64,000 nt of DNA from Amycolatopsis sp. CA-128772. Lineage in GTDB: Bacteria; Actinomycetota; Actinomycetes; Mycobacteriales; Pseudonocardiaceae. The stretch is from NCBI RefSeq assembly GCF_002904295.1, contig NZ_PPHG01000022.1, forward strand, positions 62,001 to 126,000. The letters run 5' to 3'. The notes below the pieces were generated by a model. It made no database searches, had not been told where the DNA came from, and was given only the letters and a program-made list of their open reading frames with translations. This document shows, one piece after another, positions 32,939 through 40,593 of this stretch (the first letter of the stretch is position 1; every line of letters begins with the position of its first letter). The position numbers and the translations under genes were made by a program.

Positions 32939-32967
32939 GGCATACCCACTCACGGACGGGGTATGCC
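32939..32967. promoter_or_regulatory. Symmetric divergent SigB-like promoter pair
   Basis: GGCATACCC (32939-32947) and GGGTATGCC (32959-32967) form a perfect inverted repeat. Read rightwards it gives GCAT (32940-32943)-N15-GGGTAT (32959-32964); read leftwards GCAT (32966-32963)-N15-GGGTAT (32947-32942). Thus each promoter's -35 overlaps the other's -10, and only one can be occupied at once. The start codons are 28 and 33 bases away. Confidence 0.7.
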
Positions 32968-32991
32968 CGCTCGTACCGAGTGGAGGTGGCG

Positions 32992-33972
32992 ATGTCAGCC
33001 GGAAGAGAAGAACCCGAAGGCCCGGGCGAGCTGTCGAAGCGTTCGTGGGGCGCGGTGCTCAAGCGGACGTTCAAGCAGTTCGGCCGTGACAACCTGACCG
33101 ACTGGGCGGCGGCGCTCACCTACTACGGGGTGCTGTCGCTCTTCCCGGGCATCATCGTGCTGACGGCGATCCTGGGCCTGCTGGGCCCGGACAAGATCCA
33201 GACGGTGATCGACAACGTCAACCAGCTGGTGCCCGGCCAGGGCAAGGACATCCTGGTCGGCGCGATCAAGGAGCTGACCGGCAGCCGCAGCCTGGCCGGC
33301 CCGCTGGCGATCATCGGCCTGCTCGGCGCCCTGTGGTCGGCGTCGGGCTACATCGGCGCGTTCATGCGGGCGTCGAACGCGATCTACGGGATGCCGGAAG
33401 GCCGGCCGATCTGGAAGGTGATCCCGCTGCGGGTCGCCCTGACGGTCGCCATCGTGGCGCTGCTGGCGTTGTGCGCGCTGGGGGTGGTCGCGACGGGCTC
33501 GGTCGCCCGCCGGATCGGTGACCTGATCGGCCTGGGGTCGACCGGGATCCTGGTGTGGGAGATCGCGAAGTGGCCGGTGATCGCGGTGCTGGTCAGCGTG
33601 GCTTTCGCGTTGCTGTACTGGGTGGGCCCGAACGTCCGGCAGCCGGGGTTCAAATGGCTGACGCCGGGCGGGGCGCTGGCGGTGGTGCTGTGGGTGCTGG
33701 CTTCGGCGGGGTTCGCGTTGTACGTCGCGAACTTCGGTTCGTACAACAAGACCTACGGTTCCCTGGCCGGGGTGATCGCGTTCCTTGTATGGTTGTGGAT
33801 CTCCAATCTCGCGATCCTGCTGGGGGCCGAGCTGGACGCGGAGCTCGCCCGTGGCCGTTCGATCGAGGCGGGTGCCGACGACGACCAGGAGGAACCGTTC
33901 CTGCCGCCGCGGGACACGAAGGCGATGGACGAAGACGAAGCCGCGGCGGTGGCGAAGTCGGAACGGGAGTGA
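32992..33972 (+). CDS. YihY/BrkB family membrane protein
   Basis: A 326-residue membrane protein with six predicted helices. The family start is LTDWAAALTYYGVLSLFPGIIVLTAILGL, followed by LWSASGYIGAFMRASNAIYG and, late in the protein, YVANFGSYNKTYGSLAGVIAFLVWLWISNLAILLGAELDAEL, quoted here only in outline (YGSLAGVIAFLVWL is the core). The cytosolic C-terminal tail is acidic. ATG 32992 follows GTGGAGGTGGCG. Members are sometimes called ribonuclease BN in error; the role is unknown. The VOC gene starts four bases after its stop. Confidence 0.9.
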   Translation: MSAGREEPEGPGELSKRSWGAVLKRTFKQFGRDNLTDWAAALTYYGVLSLFPGIIVLTAILGLLGPDKIQTVIDNVNQLVPGQGKDILVGAIKELTGSRSLAGPLAIIGLLGALWSASGYIGAFMRASNAIYGMPEGRPIWKVIPLRVALTVAIVALLALCALGVVATGSVARRIGDLIGLGSTGILVWEIAKWPVIAVLVSVAFALLYWVGPNVRQPGFKWLTPGGALAVVLWVLASAGFALYVANFGSYNKTYGSLAGVIAFLVWLWISNLAILLGAELDAELARGRSIEAGADDDQEEPFLPPRDTKAMDEDEAAAVAKSERE

Positions 33973-33976
33973 GCGG

Positions 33977-34360
33977 ATGGCCTGCCGCATCACGGGTCTG
34001 GTCCTGGACTGCCGCGACCCGGACCGCCTGGCGGAGTTCTGGTGCGCGGTCCTGGGCTACGAGGTGATCGGCCACGAGCCGGACGGCCTGGAGCTGGGCG
34101 TCCCGGACGCCCCGCTGGGCGCAGGGCCGCCGACGCTGGTGCTGGCCCAGACCGAAAACCCGAAGCGGGCCAAGCTCCCGTTGCACATCGACGTGAACCC
34201 GGCGGGCAGCGACCAGGAGACGGAGCTGGCCCGGCTGACGGCACTGGGAGCCCGCCCGGCGGACGTGGGTCAGACGGGGGAGGAGTCGTGGGTGGTGCTG
34301 CAGGACCCGGAGGGCAACGAGTTCTGCTTGCTGCGCAAGGACATCGGCCCGGCTGGGTAG
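33977..34360 (+). CDS. VOC family (glyoxalase-like) protein
   Basis: A 127-residue vicinal-oxygen-chelate protein: ITGLVLDCRDPDRLAEFWCAVLGYE at the start, LPLHIDVN in the middle and VVLQDPEGNEFCLLRKD at the end, giving the paired beta-alpha-beta-beta-beta units. It belongs to the Glyoxalase_6-like group with unknown substrate. It is translated with YihY/BrkB (four-base gap after a GGAGTGAGCGG region). The last codons (KDIGPAG-stop) lie in the first copy of a tandem repeat that continues past the stop. Confidence 0.87.
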   Translation: MACRITGLVLDCRDPDRLAEFWCAVLGYEVIGHEPDGLELGVPDAPLGAGPPTLVLAQTENPKRAKLPLHIDVNPAGSDQETELARLTALGARPADVGQTGEESWVVLQDPEGNEFCLLRKDIGPAG

Positions 34361-34463
34361 CAAGGGACGTCGGCCCGGCTGGGTAGCAAGGGACGTCGGC
34401 CCGGCTGGGTAGCAAGGACATCGGCCCGGCTGGGTAGCAAGGGACATCGGCCCGGCTGAGTGG
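34336..34463. repeat. Five-copy 25/26-bp tandem repeat at the VOC gene 3' end
   Basis: Five tandem units, 34336-34360, 34361-34386, 34387-34412, 34413-34437 and 34438-34463, share CGGCCCGGCTGGGTAGCAAG. Units 1 and 4 are 25 bases, the others 26; the last has GAGTGG in place of GGGTAG. Unit 1 encodes the final KDIGPAG and stop of the VOC protein, so the repeat looks like expansion of the gene's own 3' end. Confidence 0.9.
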
Positions 34464-34573
34464 CAGGGGAGGCGGCCGCCGCCCTCTCTGCTGCTCAGCG
34501 GGGCTCGCGTCTCAGCGCAGCGTCCCCAGCGCCGCCTTCACTCCCCTGGGCCCGCCGCGGGGGAGCGAAGTCC

Positions 34574-34978
34574 TCACCGATCCTCAGCCGCGCACCGCCG
34601 CCACTCCACCCGGTCCCCGGCCCGATCGGCATGCCAGACCGGCGTCCCCTCACCCTCCCAAACCGGCACCAATCGATCGGTGGCCACCCGCCCCCGGGCC
34701 ACTACGCCGAACAACTCCACCCCGTCGGCCCGTCGCGCCGCCGGAATCCACGCCGGGAACCGCGTCCGGGGCAGCTTCCGCTCGATCCACTCCCGCGCCG
34801 ATCCCTCGCTCCCGTGGTCCGACTCGACGATGCTCGACACCGGCCCGTCGCCGCCGACCGTGAGGCCGATCGACGCGCGCCAGCGCACCGGGGACAGTTC
34901 GGATGTCATTGCCTCCAGGCTCCCCGATGAGCGTGGTCGGCGGCCAGTACACGTTCGGATGGATTGGAGCTCACTCAC
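34574..34978 (-). CDS. Hypothetical protein downstream of topoisomerase IB
   Basis: A 134-residue soluble protein with no domain I recognise. It reads MSELQSIRTC at the start, has a block ELSPVRWRASIGLTVGGDGP, an acidic-basic middle (SEGSAREWIERKLPRTRF) and a Trp-rich C-terminus (VPVWEGEGTPVWHADRAGDRVEWRR). GTG 34978 is preceded by GGGAGGCACG and lies 10 bases after the topoisomerase stop, so the two form an operon. ATG 34909 is an alternative start with GGAGG only two bases upstream. Confidence 0.6.
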   Translation of the reverse strand: MSELQSIRTCTGRRPRSSGSLEAMTSELSPVRWRASIGLTVGGDGPVSSIVESDHGSEGSAREWIERKLPRTRFPAWIPAARRADGVELFGVVARGRVATDRLVPVWEGEGTPVWHADRAGDRVEWRRCAAEDR

Positions 34979-34988
34979 CGTGCCTCCC

Positions 34989-36002
34989 TCATGATGCGTT
35001 GAGCAGCCGCGCGCACGCCCTCTCCAGGACCGCCCGGGCCTCGTCGCCCTCCAGGCGTGCGGCGCGCTTCAGCGCCGGGGCGATCGTGCGCTCGGCGCGG
35101 TAGGCCTCCACCAGCCGGGGGTCCACATAGGACGACCGGCAGACCGCCGGGGTGTTGCCCAGCGCCGTCGAGACCTCCTTCATCACCTTGGCCTCCGCGC
35201 GCTTGCGGGCGGTCTCCGACGTCGGCGGGTCCGCCGCGGCGAATGCGGCCGCCGCCAGGACCGTCGCGTTCCACGTGCGCATGTCCTTCGCCGTGCAGTC
35301 CTCGCCTGCCAGTTCCTTGAACCGCTCGTTGATGTCGGCCGCGTGCACCTCGTGCCACGTGCCGCCCTCGCGGTAGACGAGCAGGCGGTCGCTGCCGGAG
35401 CGGCTGCGCAGCAGGGATTTCATCACCGACGCCAGTTCCGCGTCGCAGATCGCCACCTCGCGGTCGAGCCCGCCCTTGGCGACGTAGCAGAACCGGCATT
35501 CGTCGCCGCGCACGGACACGTGCGAACGCAGCAGCGTCGCGGCGCCGTGGGTGCCGTTCTCCTCCGCGTACTCCTCGCCGCCGGTGCGGAAGATCCCCCG
35601 GTCGAGCATGCGCAACGCGGCGGCGAGCACCCGCTTGCGGGTCAGCCCGGACCCGGCCAGGTCGGCCGCCACCGAATCCCGCCACTGCGGCAGCCGGCGG
35701 GCCATCTGCAGCACCCGGTCGTGCTTCTCCTCGTCGCGGTCGCGGCGCCACTGCTCGTGGTAGAGGTACTGGCGCCGCCCGGCGTCGTCGGTGCCGACCG
35801 CCTGGACGTGCCCGTTCGGGTACGGGCAGATCCACACGTTCCGCCAGGCCGGCGGGATGACCAGCCCCTTGATCCGGTCGAGGAGCTCGGCGTCGGTCAG
35901 CGGCGAGCCGTCGGGCATGGCATAGGAGAACCCGCGGCCGCGGCGGATCCGCTTGATGCCCGGGCCGCGCAGGTCACTGCGCCGGAGTCTGGTGCGTCCC
36001 AC
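34989..36002 (-). CDS. DNA topoisomerase IB (poxvirus-type)
   Basis: A 337-residue type IB topoisomerase. It opens VGRTRLRRSDLRGPGIKRIRRG, then has PPAWRNVWICPYPNGHVQAVG, GGEEYAEENGTHGAATLLRSHV, DMRTWNATVLAA, and the active-site Tyr in SSYVDPRLVEAYR. The enzyme nicks one strand through a 3'-phosphotyrosine and relaxes supercoils. The GTG start 36002 lies 10 bases after a perfect SigB-type -10 and has no Shine-Dalgarno. Placement under a stress promoter suggests a role in DNA topology during osmotic or desiccation stress (inference). Confidence 0.92.
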   Translation of the reverse strand: MGRTRLRRSDLRGPGIKRIRRGRGFSYAMPDGSPLTDAELLDRIKGLVIPPAWRNVWICPYPNGHVQAVGTDDAGRRQYLYHEQWRRDRDEEKHDRVLQMARRLPQWRDSVAADLAGSGLTRKRVLAAALRMLDRGIFRTGGEEYAEENGTHGAATLLRSHVSVRGDECRFCYVAKGGLDREVAICDAELASVMKSLLRSRSGSDRLLVYREGGTWHEVHAADINERFKELAGEDCTAKDMRTWNATVLAAAAFAAADPPTSETARKRAEAKVMKEVSTALGNTPAVCRSSYVDPRLVEAYRAERTIAPALKRAARLEGDEARAVLERACARLLNAS

Positions 36003-36011
36003 CGCCGCGAA

Positions 36012-36036
36012 ATACCCGCCCCGCGTACCGGGAAAC
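36012..36036 (-). promoter_or_regulatory. SigB-like promoter for topoisomerase IB (leaderless)
   Basis: Minus strand GTTT (36036-36033), 15 bases, GGGTAT (36017-36012), with GTG 36002 ten bases on. Confidence 0.82.
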
Positions 36037-36039
36037 CAT

Positions 36040-36064
36040 GGTTGCCGGCCGCGACCGCGGGTAG
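36040..36064 (+). promoter_or_regulatory. SigB-like promoter candidate for SDR-DUF1360 operon
   Basis: GGGTAG at 36059-36064 preceded by GTTG with 14 bases or GGTT with 15 bases of spacing. The -10 is good, the -35 imperfect. The start codon is 32 bases downstream of the -10, behind GGAAGGAG. Confidence 0.5.
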
Positions 36065-36095
36065 CCGGGGCACGAAACCACCGGAAGGAGCACGG

Positions 36096-36890
36096 ATGAC
36101 CACCGCAACCAGGCCGCTGGCCGTCGTCACCGGCGCGTCCAGCGGGATCGGGCTCGAGCTGGCGAAGCAGTTCGCCCGGCACGACTTCGACCTCGTGCTG
36201 GCCGCCGAGGACGCCGAGCTGGCCATGGCCGCGGACGAGGTCCGCGCGTGCGGCGCCCAGGTCGAGGCGGTGCAGGCCGACCTCGCCGCCCCCGACGGGG
36301 TCGAAGAACTGGTCCGGCACCTCGCGGACCGCCCGGTGGAGGCCCTGGCGGTCAACGCCGGCGTCGGCATCAACGGCGAGTTCGCCGGCGACACCCGGCT
36401 GGAGGACCAGCTGACCGTCGTCGACCTCAACGTGCGCTCGGCCGTGCACCTGACCAAGCGGGTGCTGCCCGGCATGGTCGGCCGCGGCCGCGGCCGCGTG
36501 CTGTTCACCTCGTCGATCGCCGGCACTTCGCCCGCGCCCTACCAGGCCGTCTACGCCGCCTCGAAGGCGTTCCTGACGTCGTTCTCCGAGGGGCTGCGCG
36601 CCGAGGTGAAGGACACGGGCGTCACCGTCACCGCGATGCTGCCCGGCCCGGTCGACACCGAGTTCTTCGACCGCGCCGACATGACCGACACCAAGCTGGC
36701 GGCCGGCGACAAGGACTCCCCGGCCGAGATCGCCGAAGCCGGCTACGAGGCTTTGATGGCGGGGAAGGACAAGGTCGTCCCCGGCGCGGCGAAGAACAAG
36801 CTCCAGGCGGCCGCCTCCCGCGTGCTGCCGGACGAGGCCAAGGCGAAGCAGCAGGGCAAGATGATGAAGCCCGGATCGGCGGACGCATGA
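36096..36890 (+). CDS. SDR family oxidoreductase
   Basis: A 264-residue classical SDR: VVTGASSGIGLELAKQFA, LAVNAGVGINGEF, FTSSIAGTSPAPYQAVYAASKAFL with Ser-Tyr-Lys, and AMLPGPVDTEFF. The C-terminus AASRVLPDEAKAKQQGKMMKPG is the tail of a group of actinobacterial SDRs often annotated only as oxidoreductase. ATG 36096 follows GGAAGGAGCACGG. The next gene overlaps by ATGA. Confidence 0.9.
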   Translation: MTTATRPLAVVTGASSGIGLELAKQFARHDFDLVLAAEDAELAMAADEVRACGAQVEAVQADLAAPDGVEELVRHLADRPVEALAVNAGVGINGEFAGDTRLEDQLTVVDLNVRSAVHLTKRVLPGMVGRGRGRVLFTSSIAGTSPAPYQAVYAASKAFLTSFSEGLRAEVKDTGVTVTAMLPGPVDTEFFDRADMTDTKLAAGDKDSPAEIAEAGYEALMAGKDKVVPGAAKNKLQAAASRVLPDEAKAKQQGKMMKPGSADA

Positions 36891-37411
36891 GCGTGCTCGA
36901 AGACGTCGCCGAGAAGGCGAAACGCGTCCAGCGCAGTTACGCCGGCGACGAAGACCGGCCGCTCGCCGGGTACGTCGCCACGATGGGCGCCTACAGCGCG
37001 CTGGTGGGCGGGCTGACGCTGCTCGGCCGCGCCCTCGGCGCCCGGTTGCCGGACCGGTTCGGCGTCGGTGACACGCTCCTGCTGGGCGCGGCCACGTTCA
37101 AGGCCAGCCGGCTGCTGGCCAAGGACGCGGTGACCAGCCCGCTGCGCGCGCCGTTCACCCGCTACGAAGAGCCGGCCGGGGACGACGAGCTGAACGAATC
37201 GGTGCCCGGCAAGGGGCACGTCGAGCACGCCGTCGGCGAGCTCGTGTCGTGCCCGTTCTGCCTGAACGTCTGGGTCGGCACCGGCCTGGCCGCCGGGCTC
37301 GTGATCGCCCCGCGGCCGGCCCGGCTGGCGGCCACGGTGCTCACCGCCGTGGGCGTGGCGGACGCCCTGCACCTGCTCTACGACGCGGGCAAGAAACTCG
37401 CCTCCGGTTAG
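36887..37411 (+). CDS. DUF1360 family protein
   Basis: A 174-residue protein. GYVATMGAYSALVGGLTLL and VGTGLAAGLVIAPR are short hydrophobic helices; between them are TFKASRLLAKDAVTSPLRAPFTRYEEPAG and LVSCPFCLNVWVG, the C-P-F-C motif diagnostic for DUF1360. Function unknown; members are predicted membrane proteins. ATG 36887 overlaps the preceding SDR stop. A strong terminator follows. Confidence 0.88.
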   Translation: MSVLEDVAEKAKRVQRSYAGDEDRPLAGYVATMGAYSALVGGLTLLGRALGARLPDRFGVGDTLLLGAATFKASRLLAKDAVTSPLRAPFTRYEEPAGDDELNESVPGKGHVEHAVGELVSCPFCLNVWVGTGLAAGLVIAPRPARLAATVLTAVGVADALHLLYDAGKKLASG

Positions 37412-37417
37412 CCCGGC

Positions 37418-37447
37418 GAGCCGGCGGGGGACGTGCCCCGCCGGCTC
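37418..37447. terminator. Bidirectional hairpin terminator
   Basis: Perfect 12-base-pair stem GAGCCGGCGGGG (37418-37429) / CCCCGCCGGCTC (37436-37447), six-base loop, between convergent DUF1360 and FAD-Rieske genes; it just overlaps the latter's stop codon. Confidence 0.72.
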
Positions 37448-38948
37448 AGTCCGGGCCGCGGCGCAGCGGCCGGACGGCCGGGCCCTGCACGACGTCGCCG
37501 TCCACGCCGAACCGCGAGCCGTGGCAGGGGCAGTCCCAGGTCTTCTCGGCGTCGTTGAACGAAACCAGGCACCCCAGGTGCGTGCAGTGGGCGCCGACGG
37601 TGTGCAGCTTCCCGGCCTCGTCGCGGTGGGCCGCGACGAGCTCGCCGCCGACGCGCACGACCTCGGCTTCCCCGGGCTGCAGGTCGTCGAGCTTCTCCGA
37701 CCGCCACAGCGCGGCGACGTGGTCGCCGACCAGGTACTTCGCCACGGTCAGGTTGTCCTGCGCCACCTCGAGCACCGAACGCGCGTCGAAGCGGTTGGGG
37801 TCGAACAGGTCCGCGGCCGGGTGCGGCTCGCCGAGGATCCGGGCCGCCAGCACGTGTCCCGCGGCCGTCCCGCCGGTCATGCCCCACTGGCCGAACCCGG
37901 TGGCCACCCAGAGGTTCTTCGTCGCGGGCAGGTAGCGGCCGACGTAGGGGAGCAGGTCGGGGGTGGACATGTCGTGGGCCGACCAGCGGTGGGTCACCCG
38001 GTGCAGGCCCGCGTGCGCGTCCGCCCAGTCCGCGAGCCGCCGGTAGCGGCGCCCGACGTTGACGTGCGCGCCCACCCGGTAGTGCTCGCCGCCGGCGATC
38101 ACCATCGGCGTGCCCCGCTCGGTGTACCCGCGCACGGAGTGGTGCGTGTCGGCGTCGAGGAACATCCCCTCCGGCGGGGTGGTCCCGGCGGCCGGGCCCG
38201 CGACGACGAGGTCGCGCACCGGGTCGAGCCGGGCGAAGTACAGGCCGCGGTCGAGCACCGGGTAGTGGGTGGCGACGACGACCTCGCCCGCCACGACGTC
38301 GCCGCGCGAGGTGCGGACGGTCTGCCCGTTGACGGCGGTCGCCCGGGCGTGCTCGACGATGGTGCCGCCGAGCCGTTCGACCTCGGCGGCCAGGCCGAGC
38401 AGCCACCGGCGCGGGTGGAAGTGCGCCTGCCCGGTGGTCCGGACGGCGCCGAGCGCGGGTACGTCGAGCGCGACACCTTCGGTGAAGGACGCGGGCAGCC
38501 CCGCCGCGGCGGCCGCGTCCGCCTCCCGCTTGAGGGAGTCGACGGTGCTTTCCCGCGTCGTGTAGACGAAGCTGTCCGCGCGGGTGAAGCCGCAGTCGAT
38601 GCCCAGTTCGGCCGCGGTGGCGGCGATCCACTCGCCCGCCGCGGCCTGCGTCCCGGCGTAGGTCCGCGCGGCGCCCTCGCCGTGGCGGGACGTCAGGTCC
38701 GCGTACTTCGCCCCGTGCTGGGCGCTCACCTTCGCGGTGGTGTGGCCGGACACCCCGGCCGCGACCCGCTCGGCCTCCAGCACGACGACCGAGCGGCCGC
38801 CGCGGGCGAGCAGCAGCGCGGTGGTGAGCCCGGCGATCCCCGCGCCGAGCACCGCGACGTCGGCGGATTCCGGCACCGGCACCCCGGTGCGGTCGGGGGC
38901 GGGTGCGGTCTCGACCCACAGGGAAAGCGGTTCGGGCAGGACTGTCAT
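37446..38948 (-). CDS. FAD-dependent oxidoreductase with C-terminal Rieske domain
   Basis: A 500-residue two-domain enzyme. The DAO-type FAD domain has VAVLGAGIAGLTTALLLARG and VVVLEAERVAAGVSGHTTAK near the N-terminus and WVATGFGQWGMTGGTAAG near residue 365. A Rieske [2Fe-2S] domain follows: CTHLGC (C-x-H) and CPCHGSRF (C-x-x-H). Electron flow from substrate through FAD to the cluster is expected; the substrate is unknown. ATG 38948 is nine bases after a GGGCAT -10, so the transcript is probably leaderless. It is divergent from the ATP-grasp gene. Confidence 0.9.
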   Translation of the reverse strand: MTVLPEPLSLWVETAPAPDRTGVPVPESADVAVLGAGIAGLTTALLLARGGRSVVVLEAERVAAGVSGHTTAKVSAQHGAKYADLTSRHGEGAARTYAGTQAAAGEWIAATAAELGIDCGFTRADSFVYTTRESTVDSLKREADAAAAAGLPASFTEGVALDVPALGAVRTTGQAHFHPRRWLLGLAAEVERLGGTIVEHARATAVNGQTVRTSRGDVVAGEVVVATHYPVLDRGLYFARLDPVRDLVVAGPAAGTTPPEGMFLDADTHHSVRGYTERGTPMVIAGGEHYRVGAHVNVGRRYRRLADWADAHAGLHRVTHRWSAHDMSTPDLLPYVGRYLPATKNLWVATGFGQWGMTGGTAAGHVLAARILGEPHPAADLFDPNRFDARSVLEVAQDNLTVAKYLVGDHVAALWRSEKLDDLQPGEAEVVRVGGELVAAHRDEAGKLHTVGAHCTHLGCLVSFNDAEKTWDCPCHGSRFGVDGDVVQGPAVRPLRRGPD

Positions 38949-38956
38949 ACCTGTGG

Positions 38957-38981
38957 ATGCCCGTTACCGGCCCGGCGAAAC
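38957..38981 (-). promoter_or_regulatory. SigB-like promoter for FAD-Rieske gene (leaderless)
   Basis: Minus strand GTTT (38981-38978), 15 bases, GGGCAT (38962-38957): one mismatch in the -10. ATG is nine bases beyond it. Confidence 0.7.
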
Positions 38982-38995
38982 CGGCCATCCGGCCC

Positions 38996-39022
38996 GTTTC
39001 GGCTGTTCGGGGCCTCGGGTAG
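38996..39022 (+). promoter_or_regulatory. SigB-like promoter for ATP-grasp gene (leaderless)
   Basis: GTTT (38996-38999), 17 bases, GGGTAG (39017-39022); ATG 39032 is 10 bases after the -10. The spacer is two bases longer than the usual 15. Confidence 0.65.
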
Positions 39023-39031
39023 CCCTCCGGC

Positions 39032-40306
39032 ATGAGTACCGACATCTTCGTGATCGGCCTGGACGAGGAGAACCGGCGGGTCCTGGAACGCCTGCCCCTG
39101 GCCGGGACCTACTCCTTCCACGGCCTGCTGACCCCCGAAGAACTGCAGCACGGCGAGATCGACTTCGAAGCTCTGCTGAAGACCGCCCAGCACGAACTCG
39201 ACGCGTTCGACGGCGACATCGCCGCGATCGTCAGCTACTGGGACTTCCCGGCCGCGTCGCTCGTCCCCATCCTGTGCGCCCGCTACGGCCTGCCCAGCGT
39301 GTCGCTGGAGGCGGTGCTGAAGTGCGAGCACAAGTACTGGAGCCGGCTGGAGCAGCGGAAGGCCATCGACGAGCTGCCGGACTTCGGCATCGTCGACCTC
39401 GACGACCCGCACCCCGCCCCGCCGGCCGGCGTCGAGTACCCGATGTGGCTGAAGCCGGTCAAGTCGTTCTCCTCCGAGCTCGCCTTCAAGGCCGGGAACG
39501 ACGCCGAATTCGCCCACGCGGTGGCCGAGATCCGGGCCGGCGTCGGCCGCGTGGGGGAGCCGTTCGGCTACGTGCTCGAACAGGTCCCGCTCCCGGCCGA
39601 GATCGCCCGCGTCGGCGGCGCGGCCTGCCTGGCCGAGGCGGCGCTGCACGGCGTCCAGGCGGCCATCGAAGGGTACGTCCACCAGGGCGAAGTCACCGTC
39701 TACGGCGCCCTGGACTCGATCAACTACCCGGACAGCTCATCCTTCCTGCGCCACCAGTACCCGTCCCAGCTGGGCGAGGAGCCGGTCCAGCGGATGCGGG
39801 ACGTGGCCGAGCGGGTGATGAAGCAGATCGGCTTCGACAACGGCACGTTCAGCATCGAGTTCTTCTGCGACCCCGAGTCCGGCCAGGTGTGCCTGCTGGA
39901 GATCAACCCGCGGCACTCGCAGTCGCACGCCGAGCTGTTCGAGTTCGTCGACGGCGTCGCCAACCACGAGATCATGGTCCGCCTGGGCCTGGGCCAGGAC
40001 CCCGGCCGCCGCCCCCGCAAGGGGACCTACCAGATCGCCGGCAAGTGGTACCTGCGCCGCTTCGAAGACGGCGTTGTGACGCGCGTGCCGACCCGCGAGG
40101 AGGTCGAAGCCGTGCAGGAGCGGGTCGACGGCACGCAGATCGAGATCATCCCGCAGGTGGGGCAGCGCCTGTCCGACCTGCCGGAGCAGGACAGCTACAG
40201 CTTCGAGCTGGCGCAGCTGTTCGTGGCCGGGCACACCGAGCACGAGATGGTGCAGAAGTACCAGGCGTGCGTGGACGCGCTGCCGTTCGAGTTCACCGAG
40301 GCGTGA
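39032..40306 (+). CDS. ATP-grasp domain protein
   Basis: A 424-residue protein. A pre-ATP-grasp N-terminal domain (FVIGLDEENRRVLERLPLAG) is followed by the ATP-grasp fold: LEAVLKCEHKYWSR, MWLKPVKSFSSELAFK (nucleotide-binding Lys), FGYVLEQVP, and the metal site IEFFCDPESGQVCLLEINPRHSQSH with E-x-N-P-R, quoted in outline. The C-terminal 100 residues are unassigned. Such enzymes join a carboxylate to an amine, thiol or similar group using ATP; the substrates are unknown. Two carboxylate-amine ligases of another family are encoded within 5 kb, so small-molecule conjugation may be a theme of this segment. Confidence 0.87.
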   Translation: MSTDIFVIGLDEENRRVLERLPLAGTYSFHGLLTPEELQHGEIDFEALLKTAQHELDAFDGDIAAIVSYWDFPAASLVPILCARYGLPSVSLEAVLKCEHKYWSRLEQRKAIDELPDFGIVDLDDPHPAPPAGVEYPMWLKPVKSFSSELAFKAGNDAEFAHAVAEIRAGVGRVGEPFGYVLEQVPLPAEIARVGGAACLAEAALHGVQAAIEGYVHQGEVTVYGALDSINYPDSSSFLRHQYPSQLGEEPVQRMRDVAERVMKQIGFDNGTFSIEFFCDPESGQVCLLEINPRHSQSHAELFEFVDGVANHEIMVRLGLGQDPGRRPRKGTYQIAGKWYLRRFEDGVVTRVPTREEVEAVQERVDGTQIEIIPQVGQRLSDLPEQDSYSFELAQLFVAGHTEHEMVQKYQACVDALPFEFTEA

Positions 40307-40314
40307 CAGCCGTC

Positions 40315-40349
40315 GGGGGTCGCGTTCGGACTGTCCGAACGCGACCCCC
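40315..40349. terminator. Bidirectional hairpin terminator
   Basis: Perfect 16-base-pair stem GGGGGTCGCGTTCGGA (40315-40330) / TCCGAACGCGACCCCC (40334-40349), loop CTG, between the convergent ATP-grasp gene and the small acidic protein gene. Confidence 0.78.
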
Positions 40350-40364
40350 GCCTGGTGCCTGGTC

Positions 40365-40529
40365 CTAGCCCGACTGCGGATCGCTGTCGTCGTGCTGGTC
40401 CCCGCTCGACGTGCCCTGCTCGCCGCGGAGGGTCTCGCGCTGAGCCTCCGGCGTGTCGCCGTGCGGGTCGTCGCCGCGGGGGCCCTCGGCCGGGTCGGTC
40501 GGGTGCTGCGTACGTTCTTCGGACGTCAT
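40365..40529 (-). CDS. Small acidic, disordered hypothetical protein
   Basis: A 54-residue protein, MTSEERTQHPTDPAEGPRGD at the start and QHDDSDPQSG at the end. It is rich in Asp, Glu, Gly, Pro, Gln and Ser, with almost no hydrophobic residues, so it should be intrinsically disordered, like small hydrophilic stress proteins. The ATG 40529 has a good GAAGGAGGCACGAG upstream. A GGGTAT -10 lies 34 bases away, and a strong terminator follows. No family assignment. Confidence 0.7.
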   Translation of the reverse strand: MTSEERTQHPTDPAEGPRGDDPHGDTPEAQRETLRGEQGTSSGDQHDDSDPQSG

Positions 40530-40562
40530 CTCGTGCCTCCTTCACGGTCCGTTCCGCACCGG

Positions 40563-40586
40563 ATACCCCGCCGCGCCCGGCTCAAC
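40563..40586 (-). promoter_or_regulatory. SigB-like promoter for small acidic protein
   Basis: Minus strand GTTG (40586-40583), 14 bases, GGGTAT (40568-40563); with 15 bases the -35 would read GGTT. Back to back with the methyltransferase promoter. Confidence 0.55.
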
Positions 40587-40593
40587 CGCCGGC

